NCBI RefSeq assembly: GCF_036409475.1
Contig: NZ_JAYRCK010000008.1
Coordinates: 62,001 to 126,000 of the forward strand
Direction of reading: 5' to 3'
DNA length: 64,000 nt
DNA from: Scandinavium sp036409475
Lineage (GTDB): Bacteria; Pseudomonadota; Gammaproteobacteria; Enterobacterales; Enterobacteriaceae
Shown here: piece after piece, positions 42,801-51,354 of the stretch
How the letters are laid out: the number at the start of each line of letters is the position of its first letter
Numbering within the stretch: the stretch's first letter is position 1
Translations under genes and position numbers: made by a program
Notes under the pieces: generated by a model
What the model saw: the letters and a program-made list of their open reading frames with translations, nothing else
Databases searched by the model: none
What the model was told of the DNA's origin: nothing

Positions 42801-43133
42801 CAGGATTTCCTGATTAAGCGCATCTGTGGTTAACCCGGTCGGAACCTGACGAGGTTCTTCACGCAGATTCGACAGCTGGCTACGCAGGGTTTGAGAAAGC
42901 CTGGGGAAATTGTCGATAGACTGCTGATACTGCGTGGCGCGCTCAAGCGAACCTTTCCGTTCTTCGAGCGCGTTTAGTGCGGACTGAAGCGCCTCGACGG
43001 CTTCAGGCTGAGCGGGCTTCGCCGCTTTCGCCTGTTCCAGTTCCTGGGTTATTTGTTTGCTGTCGGGGGCGCTGGCTGCATACGCCCCCATGCTGAGGCA
43101 CCAGGCCATCAGAAAAGTGATAATCAGGCGCAC
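39816..43133 (-). CDS. mscM: miniconductance mechanosensitive channel MscM (YjeP)
   Basis: An 1105-residue inner-membrane channel of the MscS superfamily that opens under hypo-osmotic shock. It has a signal peptide (MRLIITFLMAWCLSMGAYAA), a very long periplasmic coiled-coil region (about residues 25-470), multiple membrane helices, and a C-terminal MscS core (VGLGFGLQEIFANFISGLII, then KPIRIGDTVTIRDLTGSV). Near-identical in length to E. coli YjeP (1107). Start codon GTG. Downstream of psd with an 18-base gap, so co-transcribed. Confidence 0.96.
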   Translation of the reverse strand: MRLIITFLMAWCLSMGAYAASAPDSKQITQELEQAKAAKPAQPEAVEALQSALNALEERKGSLERATQYQQSIDNFPRLSQTLRSQLSNLREEPRQVPTGLTTDALNQEILQVSSQLLEKSRQAQQEQERAREIADSLNQLPQQQTDARRQLNEVERRVGSATGNTAQAQNLSLQAESAKLKALVNELELAQLSANNRQELARMRSELAQKQSEQLDAYLQALRNQLNSQRQREAEKALESTELLAENSANLPPDLVKQFSTNRELSQALNQQAQRMDLVASQQRQATNQTLQVRQALNTLREQSQWLGSSNLLGEALRAQVARLPEMPKPQQLDTEMAQLRVHRLRYEDLLSKQPQLRQIQQADGQPLSSEESRILDAQLRTQRELLNSLLQGGDTLILELTKLKVANGQLEDALKEINEATHRYLFWTSDVSAITFAWPLSIVQDLRRLISLDTVSQLGKASVMMLTSKETLIPLFAALILVGFSISSRKHFTRFLERSSSRVGKVTQDHFWLTLRTVFWSILVASPLPVLWMTLGYGLQEAWPYPLAVAIGDGVTATVPLLWVVMICAAFARPNGLFVAHFGWPRNRVARAMRYYLMSIGLIVPLIMALIMFDNLNDREFSASLGRLCFMLICGALAVVTLSLKRAGIPLYLDREGNGDNMINRVLWNLLLGAPLAAILAAAVGYLATAEALLVRLETSVAIWFLLLVVYHVIRRWMLIQRRRIAFDRAKHRRAEMLAHRARGEEDPHHSTSLEGSAEVDIAEVDLDTLSAQSLRLVRSILMLIALVSVIVLWSEIHSAFGFLENISLWDATSTVQGVESLEPITLGAVLIAILVFIITTQLVRNFPALLELAVLQHINLTPGTGYAITTITKYLLMLIGGLVGFSMIGIEWAKLQWLVAALGVGLGFGLQEIFANFISGLIILFEKPIRIGDTVTIRDLTGSVTKINTRATTISDWDRKEIIVPNKAFITEQFINWSLSDSVTRVVLTVPAPSDANSEEVTQILMTAAERCSYVIDNPAPEVFLVDLQQGIQIFELRIYAAEMGHRMPLRHEIHQLILAGFREHGIDMPFPPFQMRLETMDGRKTGRTMTSAGRGRTAGSL

Positions 43134-43151
43134 GTCAGCGGTCCTTCCTGG

Positions 43152-44114
43152 TTAGCCCTGGTCTTTGCTGTCTTCAACCAGCGGGCTGGCGTCATGTTCA
43201 GCTTTGATCTCTTCTTCCGCCAGTACTTCAGCTTCTGGAGCGACGAACGCTTCGGTGGATACCGCCAGCGGCAGGCCAATTTTGGTGACAGACAGGCTTT
43301 CAAGCTGTTCAGCCAACTGGACTTTGCCAGGGGCGAACAGGTTGATAACCGTTGAACCGAGTTTGAAGCGACCCATTTCCTGGCCTTTCAGCAGGGCCAC
43401 AGAACCTTCGCTTTCACCGGCAGGCCACGTCCAGCGTTTGATGACGCCTTCACGCGGTGGGGTGATAGTGCCTGCCCACACGGTTTCAATGCTGCCCACG
43501 ATGGTTGCGCCCACCAGAATCTGCGCCATTGGGCCAAATTCAGTATCGAACAGGCAGATAACTCGCTCATTACGGGCAAACAAGTTTGGCACATTCTGCG
43601 CGGTCAGGTGGTTTACAGAGAACAGGTCACCCGGCACGTAAATCATTTCACGCAGGATGCCGTTGCACGGCATATGCACGCGGTGATAATCACGCGGAGA
43701 CAAATACGTGGTGGCAAACGAACCGTTACGGAACAGGTCCGCCATCAGATAGTTACCCGCCAGCAGAGCTTCCAGGCTGTAGTTGTGGCCTTTCGCTTGC
43801 AGAATTTTGTCGTCTTCAATCTTACCCAGCTGGCTGATTACGCCGTCTGCTGGCATCACCAGCACGTTCGGGTCGGTATTCAGTGGACGAACATCGTCAC
43901 GCAGTGGGCGGACAAAGAAATCGTTAAAGGTGCGATAGCTGGCAGTGTCGGGCTTCTGCGCTTCTTTCATATCGACCTTGTAATACTTCACGAACAGGTC
44001 AATCACCAGCTTTGTCAGCCAGCCCGCTCGTTTGCTCGCGCCCCAGCCGGCGAGGCGTGTCAGCCACAGTTTTGGCAGAATGTATTGAAGCGAAAGTTTA
44101 AATGAATTTAACAA
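43152..44114 (-). CDS. psd: phosphatidylserine decarboxylase
   Basis: A 320-residue membrane-associated proenzyme that makes phosphatidylethanolamine. It self-cleaves at the LGST motif (KLGSTVINLF) to yield the pyruvoyl-bearing alpha chain, and the upstream YLSPRDYHRVHMP motif is conserved. The C-terminal tail past about residue 290 is acidic and variable. First gene of psd-mscM, itself 89 bases after rsgA. Confidence 0.97.
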   Translation of the reverse strand: MLNSFKLSLQYILPKLWLTRLAGWGASKRAGWLTKLVIDLFVKYYKVDMKEAQKPDTASYRTFNDFFVRPLRDDVRPLNTDPNVLVMPADGVISQLGKIEDDKILQAKGHNYSLEALLAGNYLMADLFRNGSFATTYLSPRDYHRVHMPCNGILREMIYVPGDLFSVNHLTAQNVPNLFARNERVICLFDTEFGPMAQILVGATIVGSIETVWAGTITPPREGVIKRWTWPAGESEGSVALLKGQEMGRFKLGSTVINLFAPGKVQLAEQLESLSVTKIGLPLAVSTEAFVAPEAEVLAEEEIKAEHDASPLVEDSKDQG

Positions 44115-44203
44115 GGTAGCCTCCTGGCCAGGGTTGTGTCATCACGGGCTTTCATCGAAGCCTTTAAAAAAGGGGCTGATTCTATCGGCAGTCAGCTTAA
44201 ATG

Positions 44204-45256
44204 TCAGTCGTCGGTTTCAGAAAAGCTTTTACGCGTTTTTACCTGGGCCATGCTCTCAAGGATGCGATGGTAGTTTTCAAAGCGTGATTCGGCGATCTCA
44301 CCTTTTTCGACCGCTTCGCGAATGGCGCAGCCGGGATCGTTGTCGTGCTTGCAGTCGCGGTATTTACAGGCGCCTAAGTAGTCCTGGAATTCGACAAAGC
44401 CATTGAAGATTTGTTCCGGCTCCAGATGCCACAGGCCAAATTCACGCACGCCCGGGGAGTCAATCACATCGCCGCCGTGCGGGAAATGGTAGAGACGCGC
44501 GGCTGTGGTGGTGTGCTGGCCGAGACCGGAGTTGTCGGAAACATCATTGGTGAGAATTTCTTCCTGCAAGCCGAGCAGGGCGTTCAGCAGGCTGGATTTC
44601 CCCACGCCGGATTGACCCGCAAAGATGCTGATGCGGTCAGTGAGCGCGACTTCAAGCGGCTTAAGGCCGTCCTGCGTGCGGCTGGACACCATCAGGACCT
44701 TGTAGCCGATGCGGCGGTAGATATCCATTTGCTCGTTAACGAAAGCCATGCTGTCGTCATCAAGCAAGTCGATTTTATTCAGCACGATGATCGGTTCAAC
44801 GTTGAGCGTTTCGCAGGCCACCAGATAGCGGTCGATAATATTGACTGAAAGCTCCGGCAGGATCGCGGACACAATGACAATCTGATCGATGTTGGCTGCG
44901 ATAGGCTTGACGCCGTCATAGAAATCCGGACGCGTCAGGACTGAGGTGCGTTCATGCACGGCTTCGACGATGCCTTTGACGTTAACGCCTTCTGCCGCGG
45001 TTTTCCCCGGACGCCAGACCACGCGGTCACCGGTCACCAGAGAACGAATCGTGCGGCGAATGTTGCAGCGGTGAACGCCGCCGTCAGCCGCTTCCACGTC
45101 GGCATGCATGCCAAAGCGGCTAATGACGATGCCTTCAGAGGCTTCGCCAAACAGGTTGTCATCGAAATCGGCCTTCTCCGCAGTCGTTTTAAGGCGGCGC
45201 TGATGGTTCGCTTTGACGCGGCGCTGTTGACCTTTGGAGAGTTTATTTTTACTCAA
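44204..45256 (-). CDS. rsgA: small ribosomal subunit biogenesis GTPase RsgA
   Basis: A 350-residue circularly permuted GTPase that checks late 30S maturation. G4 (LNKIDLL) precedes G1 (GQSGVGKSSLLNALLG) and G3 (DSPGVREF), and a zinc knuckle CKYRDCKHDNDPGC follows. The TTG start at 45256, with GGAG upstream, gives the conserved N-terminus LSKNKLSKGQQRR and the E. coli length. Divergent from orn. Confidence 0.96.
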   Translation of the reverse strand: MSKNKLSKGQQRRVKANHQRRLKTTAEKADFDDNLFGEASEGIVISRFGMHADVEAADGGVHRCNIRRTIRSLVTGDRVVWRPGKTAAEGVNVKGIVEAVHERTSVLTRPDFYDGVKPIAANIDQIVIVSAILPELSVNIIDRYLVACETLNVEPIIVLNKIDLLDDDSMAFVNEQMDIYRRIGYKVLMVSSRTQDGLKPLEVALTDRISIFAGQSGVGKSSLLNALLGLQEEILTNDVSDNSGLGQHTTTAARLYHFPHGGDVIDSPGVREFGLWHLEPEQIFNGFVEFQDYLGACKYRDCKHDNDPGCAIREAVEKGEIAESRFENYHRILESMAQVKTRKSFSETDD

Positions 45257-45362
45257 TCGGGCTGGCTCCTGGTCGCCCCAAAGGGGCAAAACCTTTATGA
45301 TACACACTATTTTAGATGAATATAGTCACAGTCGTTGTGACGCGAGAAGGGTGGAAAATAGC

Positions 45363-45908
45363 ATGAGTGCAAATGAAAACAACCTCATTTGGATCGATCT
45401 TGAGATGACAGGCCTCGATCCTGAGCGTGATCGCATTATTGAGATCGCAACCCTGGTGACCGATGCCAATCTCAACATTCTGGCAGAAGGGCCGACCATC
45501 GCGGTACATCAGTCTGATGAACAACTGGCGCTGATGGATGACTGGAACGTGCGCACCCATACTGGCAGCGGCCTGGTTGATCGCGTAAAGGCCAGCACTC
45601 AGGACGACCGAGCGGCAGAACGGGCTACCCTTGAATTCCTGAAACAGTGGGTGCCGGAAGGTAAATCACCTATTTGCGGTAACAGCATCGGCCAGGACCG
45701 CCGTTTCCTGTTTAAGTACATGCCGGAACTGGAAGCTTACTTCCATTACCGCTATCTGGATGTCAGCACGTTGAAAGAGCTGGCGCGTCGCTGGAAACCA
45801 GAAATTCTCGACGGATTCAAAAAGCAGGGCACTCATCAGGCGATGGATGATATCCGTGAGTCGGTCGCTGAACTGGCATACTACCGCGAGCATTTTATCA
45901 AGCTGTAA
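45363..45908 (+). CDS. orn: oligoribonuclease
   Basis: A 181-residue DEDDh 3'-5' exonuclease that degrades dinucleotides left by other RNases and the pGpG from c-di-GMP breakdown. It has the exonuclease motifs IWIDLEMTGL, GNSIGQDRRFL, and HQAMDDIRES. Matches E. coli Orn. The ATG at 45363 gives MSANENNLIW. Confidence 0.98.
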   Translation: MSANENNLIWIDLEMTGLDPERDRIIEIATLVTDANLNILAEGPTIAVHQSDEQLALMDDWNVRTHTGSGLVDRVKASTQDDRAAERATLEFLKQWVPEGKSPICGNSIGQDRRFLFKYMPELEAYFHYRYLDVSTLKELARRWKPEILDGFKKQGTHQAMDDIRESVAELAYYREHFIKL

Positions 45909-46046
45909 TGATCTTATCCTGCCGCATTTTTTGAGGTTTCCAGGCCGGCTAAGCGCAGCGCCAGCAGGCAGCCGGTGTTAATTTGTGCACATTGCCGATT
46001 AATTCAGCACTTAAGCAAAAATCAAAAAAAATCGCTCGAAGGGGGG

Positions 46047-46074
46047 TTGCAGCTAAAAGGATTTCTCGTATAAT
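46047..46074 (+). promoter_or_regulatory. sigma-70 promoter of the tRNA-Gly operon
   Basis: TTGCAG (46047-46052) and a perfect TATAAT (46069-46074) are 16 bases apart, followed by a GC-rich discriminator (GCGCCTCCC) typical of stringently controlled stable-RNA promoters, about 50 bases before the first tRNA. Confidence 0.88.
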
Positions 46075-46123
46075 GCGCCTCCCGTAACGACAGAGAATTC
46101 ATTGTTACGACAGCAACAAATTT

Positions 46124-46199
<76 letters not shown>

Positions 46200-46250
46200 A
46201 AATTTGAATGCAGCAAAAGCTGACAGTATCGCAAGATACGCACCACCCAA

Positions 46251-46326
<76 letters not shown>

Positions 46327-46377
46327 AAATTTGAATGCAGCAAAAGCTGACAGTATCGCAAGATACGCACCACCCAA

Positions 46378-46453
<76 letters not shown>

Positions 46454-46504
46454 AAATTTGAATGCAGCAAAAGCTGACAGTATCGCAAGATACGCACCAC
46501 CCAA

Positions 46505-46580
<76 letters not shown>

Positions 46581-46602
46581 AAATTTTCTTCCGTCTGATT
46601 TC

Positions 46603-46851
46603 TTATCCACAGCGTGAAAGCACGTTGGGGATGATTCTCGTTTCCTTTGACATATTCTTGTGAACAGACTTATCCACAGGTCTGCGTTTTTGTCTTAAAA
46701 GCCAAAATGCGTCGAATTGTGAATGGTATTTTTTTAACTATATGATTTATAGCAATTAAATAATATTTCGGATTGTTATTACGATCACTTGACGTCTCAG
46801 GGCGTGTTGAATTGCAATGTGTTTTTATTTTTATTCACACCCTGTGAATGA
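46603..46851. promoter_or_regulatory. DnaA-box cluster at the datA position
   Basis: Between the last tRNA and queG (46581-46852) there are three perfect DnaA boxes: TTATCCACA at 46603 and 46670, TTATTCACA at 46831, plus near-matches (TGTGAATGG around 46720, TGTGAATGA at 46843). In E. coli, datA, which titrates and inactivates DnaA-ATP, occupies this same glyVXY-queG interval. I could not recognise the IHF site. The region has no gene. Confidence 0.7.
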
Positions 46852-46852
46852 A

Positions 46853-47992
46853 TCAGGCATCCCTCGGCAACCCTTTTTCGATCCCCCTCACCAGACGCTG
46901 TTTTTGCGGTAACTGCACTTCCACCACACAGGCATTTCGTTTCTCCATTTGCTGCGCAATCGCCCACTCAATGTGTTCGTCGAGAAGTGGGTGCTCACCT
47001 CGGCGACTTTCCAGGGCGTGCAAATTACGCTCATCCCAGGGGGCATTTCCCAACGCGACGCTAATATTTCGCAGCCAGCGGAGATGACCGATACGCCGAA
47101 TGGGCGACCCTTCTGTAACTTTCAGAAAATGTGCCTCGCTCCAGGCGAACAGTTCAATCAGCTCCGGTGCGTGCAGGGCTTTGCGCGGGCTGAAATCCTC
47201 TTCAACGGTCAATTGTGAGTAACGATTCCACGGGCAAATCAGCTGGCAGTCGTCACAGCCATAAATCCGGTTACCCATTAGCGGGCGAAATTCTTCCGGG
47301 ATGGCGCCTTCCAGTTCGATGGTCAGATAGGAAATACAGCGACGGGCATCGACGGTGTAGGGTTCAACAATCGCCCCCGTCGGGCAGATGGTCATACAGG
47401 CGACACAGCGCCCGCAGGCTTCTTCCACTGGCTTATCAATGGGTAACGGCAGGTCTATCAGCAGTTCGCCAAGGAAAAAGAAAGAGCCCGCGTCGCGGCT
47501 TAAGATAAGTGAGTGCTTACCTGTCCAGCCAAGCCCGGCTTTTTCAGCGATAGGACGTTCCAGAAGGGGCGCGGAATCGACAAAAGGTCTAAAATTCAGC
47601 GAGGCACACTGTTCCTGAATTTTTTCGCCCAGCTTCTTCAGACGATTACGCAACAGCTTATGATAATCACGCCCGAGGGCATAACGGCTGACGTAACCGA
47701 GCGAAGGATTTTTCAGGGTGCTGGCAAACGCGGCATGGGTGGGCAAATAGTTCATTCGCACGCTGATCACGCGAAGCGTTCCTGGCAGCAATTCATGCGG
47801 GCGGGCGCGCATCATACCGTGACGTGCCATCCACTCCATCTCGCCGTGGTACTGTTTGTCCAGCCATGCCTGCAGTTTGGGTTCGGACTCGCTGAGGTCA
47901 GTATCGGTGATACCGACGTGCTGAAAGCCCAGTTCGGAGCCCCACTGCTTGATGTCTTGCGCTAATTGATTGAGATCGAGGGGCTGTGACAT
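46853..47992 (-). CDS. queG: epoxyqueuosine reductase QueG
   Basis: A 379-residue cobalamin- and [4Fe-4S]-dependent enzyme performing the last step of queuosine synthesis in tRNA. Two ferredoxin-like clusters: CGRCVACMTICPTGA and CDDCQLICPWN. Near-identical to E. coli YjeS in length and sequence. The ATG at 47992 gives MSQPLDLNQL and overlaps the divergent nnr ATG by two bases. Confidence 0.97.
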   Translation of the reverse strand: MSQPLDLNQLAQDIKQWGSELGFQHVGITDTDLSESEPKLQAWLDKQYHGEMEWMARHGMMRARPHELLPGTLRVISVRMNYLPTHAAFASTLKNPSLGYVSRYALGRDYHKLLRNRLKKLGEKIQEQCASLNFRPFVDSAPLLERPIAEKAGLGWTGKHSLILSRDAGSFFFLGELLIDLPLPIDKPVEEACGRCVACMTICPTGAIVEPYTVDARRCISYLTIELEGAIPEEFRPLMGNRIYGCDDCQLICPWNRYSQLTVEEDFSPRKALHAPELIELFAWSEAHFLKVTEGSPIRRIGHLRWLRNISVALGNAPWDERNLHALESRRGEHPLLDEHIEWAIAQQMEKRNACVVEVQLPQKQRLVRGIEKGLPRDA

Positions 47993-49517
47993 GACGGACC
48001 ATACAATGACGAGAAACCCCGCAAGTATACCACACACCATCTGGTCTGCGGATGACCTGCGTCGCGCCGAAAAAGAGGCCGCCGATGCGCTCGGGTTAAC
48101 GCTTTATGAACTGATGCTCCGCGCTGGAGAGGCCGCCTTCACGCTTGCCCGCGAAATTTATCCTTCAGCCGCCCACTGGATTATCCTCTGCGGACACGGC
48201 AATAACGGTGGCGATGGCTACGTTGTCGCACGCCTTGCTCAGGCCGCAGGCATCACTGTCACGCTGCTGGCTCAGGAGAGCGATAAACTGCTTCCTGAGG
48301 AAGCCGGGCAGGCGCGAGCCGCCTGGTTGAATGCGGGCGGCATTATTCATGCTGACGATATTGCCTGGCCGGAAGGCGTGGATCTTATCATCGATGCTTT
48401 GCTGGGAACCGGACTGAACAGCGCTCCACGCGAACCGGCTGCCAGCCTTATCTCCTATGCGAATGAGCATCCTGCTCCGATTTTCTCTCTGGATATCCCT
48501 TCCGGCCTGCTGGCGCAAACGGGGGCTACGCCCGGAGCGGTGATTCATGCGGCTCACACTTTAACGTTTATCGCCCTCAAACCTGGCTTGCTGACCGGCA
48601 AAGCTCGTGATGTCACGGGGCGTCTTCATCAACACTCGCTTGGCCTTGATAGCTGGCTGAATGCTCAAACCACGCAAATTCAACGCGTTGAGGCTTCGCA
48701 GCTTTCACAATGGTTCTTACCGCGACGGGCAACTTCACATAAGGGCGATCACGGCAAACTGGTGATCATTGGCGGTGATGTGGGGACTGCTGGAGCCATC
48801 AGAATGGCGGGTGAAGCCGCATTACGCGCCGGTGCAGGGCTGGTGCGAGTGCTTACTCGCAGTGAGAATATCGCGCCAATCATCACCGCAAGGCCAGAGT
48901 TGATGGTACACGAACTCACTGCGCAGAGCCTCGATGAAAGCCTTGAATGGGCTGAAGTGGTGGTGATTGGGCCGGGTCTGGGTCAGCAGAATTGGGCAAA
49001 GCAGGCGCTGCGCAAAGTGGAAAACGTCCGTAAGCCCATGTTATGGGACGCTGACGCACTGAACCTTCTGGCAATCAATCCGGATAAACGTCACAATCGC
49101 ATTCTGACGCCGCACCCCGGCGAAGCCGCCCGGTTACTGAATTGCAGCGTGGCAGAAATTGAGAGCGATCGCTTACTTTCTGCACAACGTCTGGTAAAAC
49201 GGTACGGTGGGGTGGTGGTACTGAAAGGGGCGGGGACGGTCATCGCGGATGAAGTCCACGGAATAGCCCTTGTCGATGCCGGCAATCCCGGTATGGCCAG
49301 CGGTGGAATGGGCGATGTGCTGTCAGGCATTATCGGTGCGTTGCTAGGTCAGCATCTCACGCCGTATGATGCTGCTTGCGCAGGTTGTGTGGCGCACGGC
49401 GCGGCGGCGGATATGCTCGCTGCGCGATACGGACCCCGTGGCATGCTCGCCACCGATCTTTTTTCCACGCTACAGCGTGTTGTTAACCCGGATGTGATTG
49501 ACGTAAACCATGATTAA
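47991..49517 (+). CDS. nnr: bifunctional NAD(P)HX epimerase / ADP-dependent dehydratase
   Basis: A 508-residue repair enzyme for hydrated NAD(P)H. N-terminal YjeF epimerase domain (about 1-215, GHGNNGGDGYVVARL) and C-terminal ribokinase-like dehydratase domain (about 225-505, with SHKGDHGKLVIIGG, and NPGMASGGMGDVLSG). The ATG at 47991 gives MTDHTMTRNP as in E. coli. First gene of the nnr-tsaE-amiB-mutL-miaA-hfq superoperon. Confidence 0.96.
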   Translation: MTDHTMTRNPASIPHTIWSADDLRRAEKEAADALGLTLYELMLRAGEAAFTLAREIYPSAAHWIILCGHGNNGGDGYVVARLAQAAGITVTLLAQESDKLLPEEAGQARAAWLNAGGIIHADDIAWPEGVDLIIDALLGTGLNSAPREPAASLISYANEHPAPIFSLDIPSGLLAQTGATPGAVIHAAHTLTFIALKPGLLTGKARDVTGRLHQHSLGLDSWLNAQTTQIQRVEASQLSQWFLPRRATSHKGDHGKLVIIGGDVGTAGAIRMAGEAALRAGAGLVRVLTRSENIAPIITARPELMVHELTAQSLDESLEWAEVVVIGPGLGQQNWAKQALRKVENVRKPMLWDADALNLLAINPDKRHNRILTPHPGEAARLLNCSVAEIESDRLLSAQRLVKRYGGVVVLKGAGTVIADEVHGIALVDAGNPGMASGGMGDVLSGIIGALLGQHLTPYDAACAGCVAHGAAADMLAARYGPRGMLATDLFSTLQRVVNPDVIDVNHD

Positions 49518-49971
49518 TCGAGTGATTCCCTTACCCGACGAGCAGGCAACATTAGATCTTGGCAACCGCATGGCTGCCGCCTGCACAGGCGCGACCGTTA
49601 TCTATCTCTACGGCGATTTGGGCGCCGGGAAAACCACCTTCAGCCGCGGCTTTTTGCAGGCACTTGGCCACAAAGGGAACGTCAAAAGCCCCACTTACAC
49701 GCTGGTAGAACCGTACACCCTCGATAACCTGATGGTGTATCACTTCGATTTATATCGCCTTGCGGATCCTGAGGAGCTCGAATTTATGGGGATCCGCGAT
49801 TACTTTGCTGACGATGCCATCTGCCTGGTGGAATGGCCGCAACAGGGCGCGGGTGTATTGCCTGAACCGGATGTCGAAATTCACTTAGAGTACCAGGCGC
49901 AAGGGCGAGAGGCGCGCGTGACGGCAGTCTCCTCACTGGGTGAGTCTTTACTGGCACGTTTGGCCGGTTAA
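49510..49971 (+). CDS. tsaE: tRNA t6A biosynthesis ATPase TsaE
   Basis: A 153-residue P-loop ATPase that supports TsaB-TsaD in forming N6-threonylcarbamoyladenosine in ANN-decoding tRNAs. Walker A GDLGAGKTTFSRG, then SPTYTLVEPY and a Walker-B-like HFDLYRL. Overlaps the nnr end by eight bases. Matches E. coli YjeE. Confidence 0.97.
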   Translation: MINRVIPLPDEQATLDLGNRMAAACTGATVIYLYGDLGAGKTTFSRGFLQALGHKGNVKSPTYTLVEPYTLDNLMVYHFDLYRLADPEELEFMGIRDYFADDAICLVEWPQQGAGVLPEPDVEIHLEYQAQGREARVTAVSSLGESLLARLAG

Positions 49972-49987
49972 CCTGAGGGATGGCGGG

Positions 49988-51343
49988 ATGATTTATCGCG
50001 TTAAAAGTTGGTGGGTGGCAAGTTTGATGCTTTTTTGCCTGCAGGCGACGGCGGCGAGTTTATCCGATATTCAGGTGTCCAACGGAGATAAACAAGCCCG
50101 CATCACCTTCAGTTTCATGGGCGATCCAGACTACTCGTTTTCCCAGGAAGGGAAGCGCAGCGTGGCGCTCGACATTAAACAAACCGGTGTGATCCAAGGG
50201 TTACCGCTTAATTTCAGCGGTAATAATCTGGTGAAAAGCATTCGCTCGGGCACAGCGAAAGATGCCCAGTCTCTGCGTCTGGTGGTCGACCTGACCGGCG
50301 ACGGGAAAACCCGTGCGGTGAAACAGCAAAGCGGCGGCAATTACACCGTGGTGTTCACCATCAATGCGGATGAGCCACCACCGCCTCCACCGCCTCCACC
50401 GCCTCCACCGCCACCGGTAATAGCGAAACGTGTGGAAGCCCCAGTGGTTGCTTCGCGTCCTGCTGAACCGGCAAGAAATCCGTTCAAAACGCAGAACGAT
50501 CGTATGACCAGCGTCACCAGCAGCAACACGGCGACGCGTCCGGCGGCAAGAACAAGAACCGCCAGCGTGACGGGCGATAAGGTGATTATTGCCATTGATG
50601 CGGGTCACGGCGGTCAGGACCCGGGCGCAATTGGCCCGGGTGGGACGAAAGAGAAAAACGTCACCATCCTGATTGCCCGTAAGCTGCGTGCGCTGCTGAA
50701 CGACGATCCCATGTTTAAGGGCGTTTTAACCCGTGACGGGGATTACTTTATTTCGGTGATGGGCCGATCGGATGTGGCGCGTAAGCAAAACGCCAACTTC
50801 CTGGTGTCCATTCACGCGGATGCCGCGCCAAACCGGGATGCCACAGGCGCTTCGGTGTGGGTGCTTTCCAACCGCCGCGCAAACAGCGAAATGGCCGGAT
50901 GGCTGGAACAGCATGAGAAGCAGTCTGAACTGTTGGGCGGGGCGGGCGACGTGCTGGCGAACAATCAGGCCGATCCTTACCTGAGCCAGGCGGTGCTGGA
51001 TTTACAGTTCGGTCATTCTCAGCGCGTCGGGTATGATGTGGCGGTAGATGTCCTGGGCCAGCTACAGCGAGTGGGCAATATTCACAAACGCCGCCCGGAA
51101 CACGCAAGTTTAGGCGTACTGCGCTCACCGGATATACCGTCGATCCTGGTGGAAACTGGATTTATCAGTAACAGTGGGGAAGAGCGTCTGTTGGGCAGCG
51201 ACAGCTACCAGCAGCAGATTGCTGAGGCCATTTATAACGGCTTGCGTCACTACTTCGAACAGCACCCGTTACAAAATGGTCCGCGTGGTGAATCTTCGCA
51301 AACGGCCAGCGCTATTTCTCCCGGCGGAACGTTAATTAATTAA
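49988..51343 (+). CDS. amiB: N-acetylmuramoyl-L-alanine amidase AmiB
   Basis: A 451-residue periplasmic amidase that splits septal murein during division, activated by EnvC. Signal peptide (to about Ala22), AMIN domain (about 25-130), a linker with 14 consecutive prolines, and the zinc amidase domain (about 195-425: AIDAGHGGQDPGAIGP, VSIHADAAPN, VETGFISN). The ATG at 49988 gives MIYRVKSWWVAS. The proline run makes it a likely EF-P client. Eleven bases before mutL. Confidence 0.96.
   Translation: MIYRVKSWWVASLMLFCLQATAASLSDIQVSNGDKQARITFSFMGDPDYSFSQEGKRSVALDIKQTGVIQGLPLNFSGNNLVKSIRSGTAKDAQSLRLVVDLTGDGKTRAVKQQSGGNYTVVFTINADEPPPPPPPPPPPPPPVIAKRVEAPVVASRPAEPARNPFKTQNDRMTSVTSSNTATRPAARTRTASVTGDKVIIAIDAGHGGQDPGAIGPGGTKEKNVTILIARKLRALLNDDPMFKGVLTRDGDYFISVMGRSDVARKQNANFLVSIHADAAPNRDATGASVWVLSNRRANSEMAGWLEQHEKQSELLGGAGDVLANNQADPYLSQAVLDLQFGHSQRVGYDVAVDVLGQLQRVGNIHKRRPEHASLGVLRSPDIPSILVETGFISNSGEERLLGSDSYQQQIAEAIYNGLRHYFEQHPLQNGPRGESSQTASAISPGGTLIN
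50375..50416 (+). repeat. 14-proline codon run in amiB with a 9-base period
   Basis: Fourteen Pro codons in which CCTCCACCG recurs about three times in tandem. The exact repetition allows length change by slippage without a frameshift. Confidence 0.9.
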
Positions 51344-51354
51344 GGAGCTTTTCA

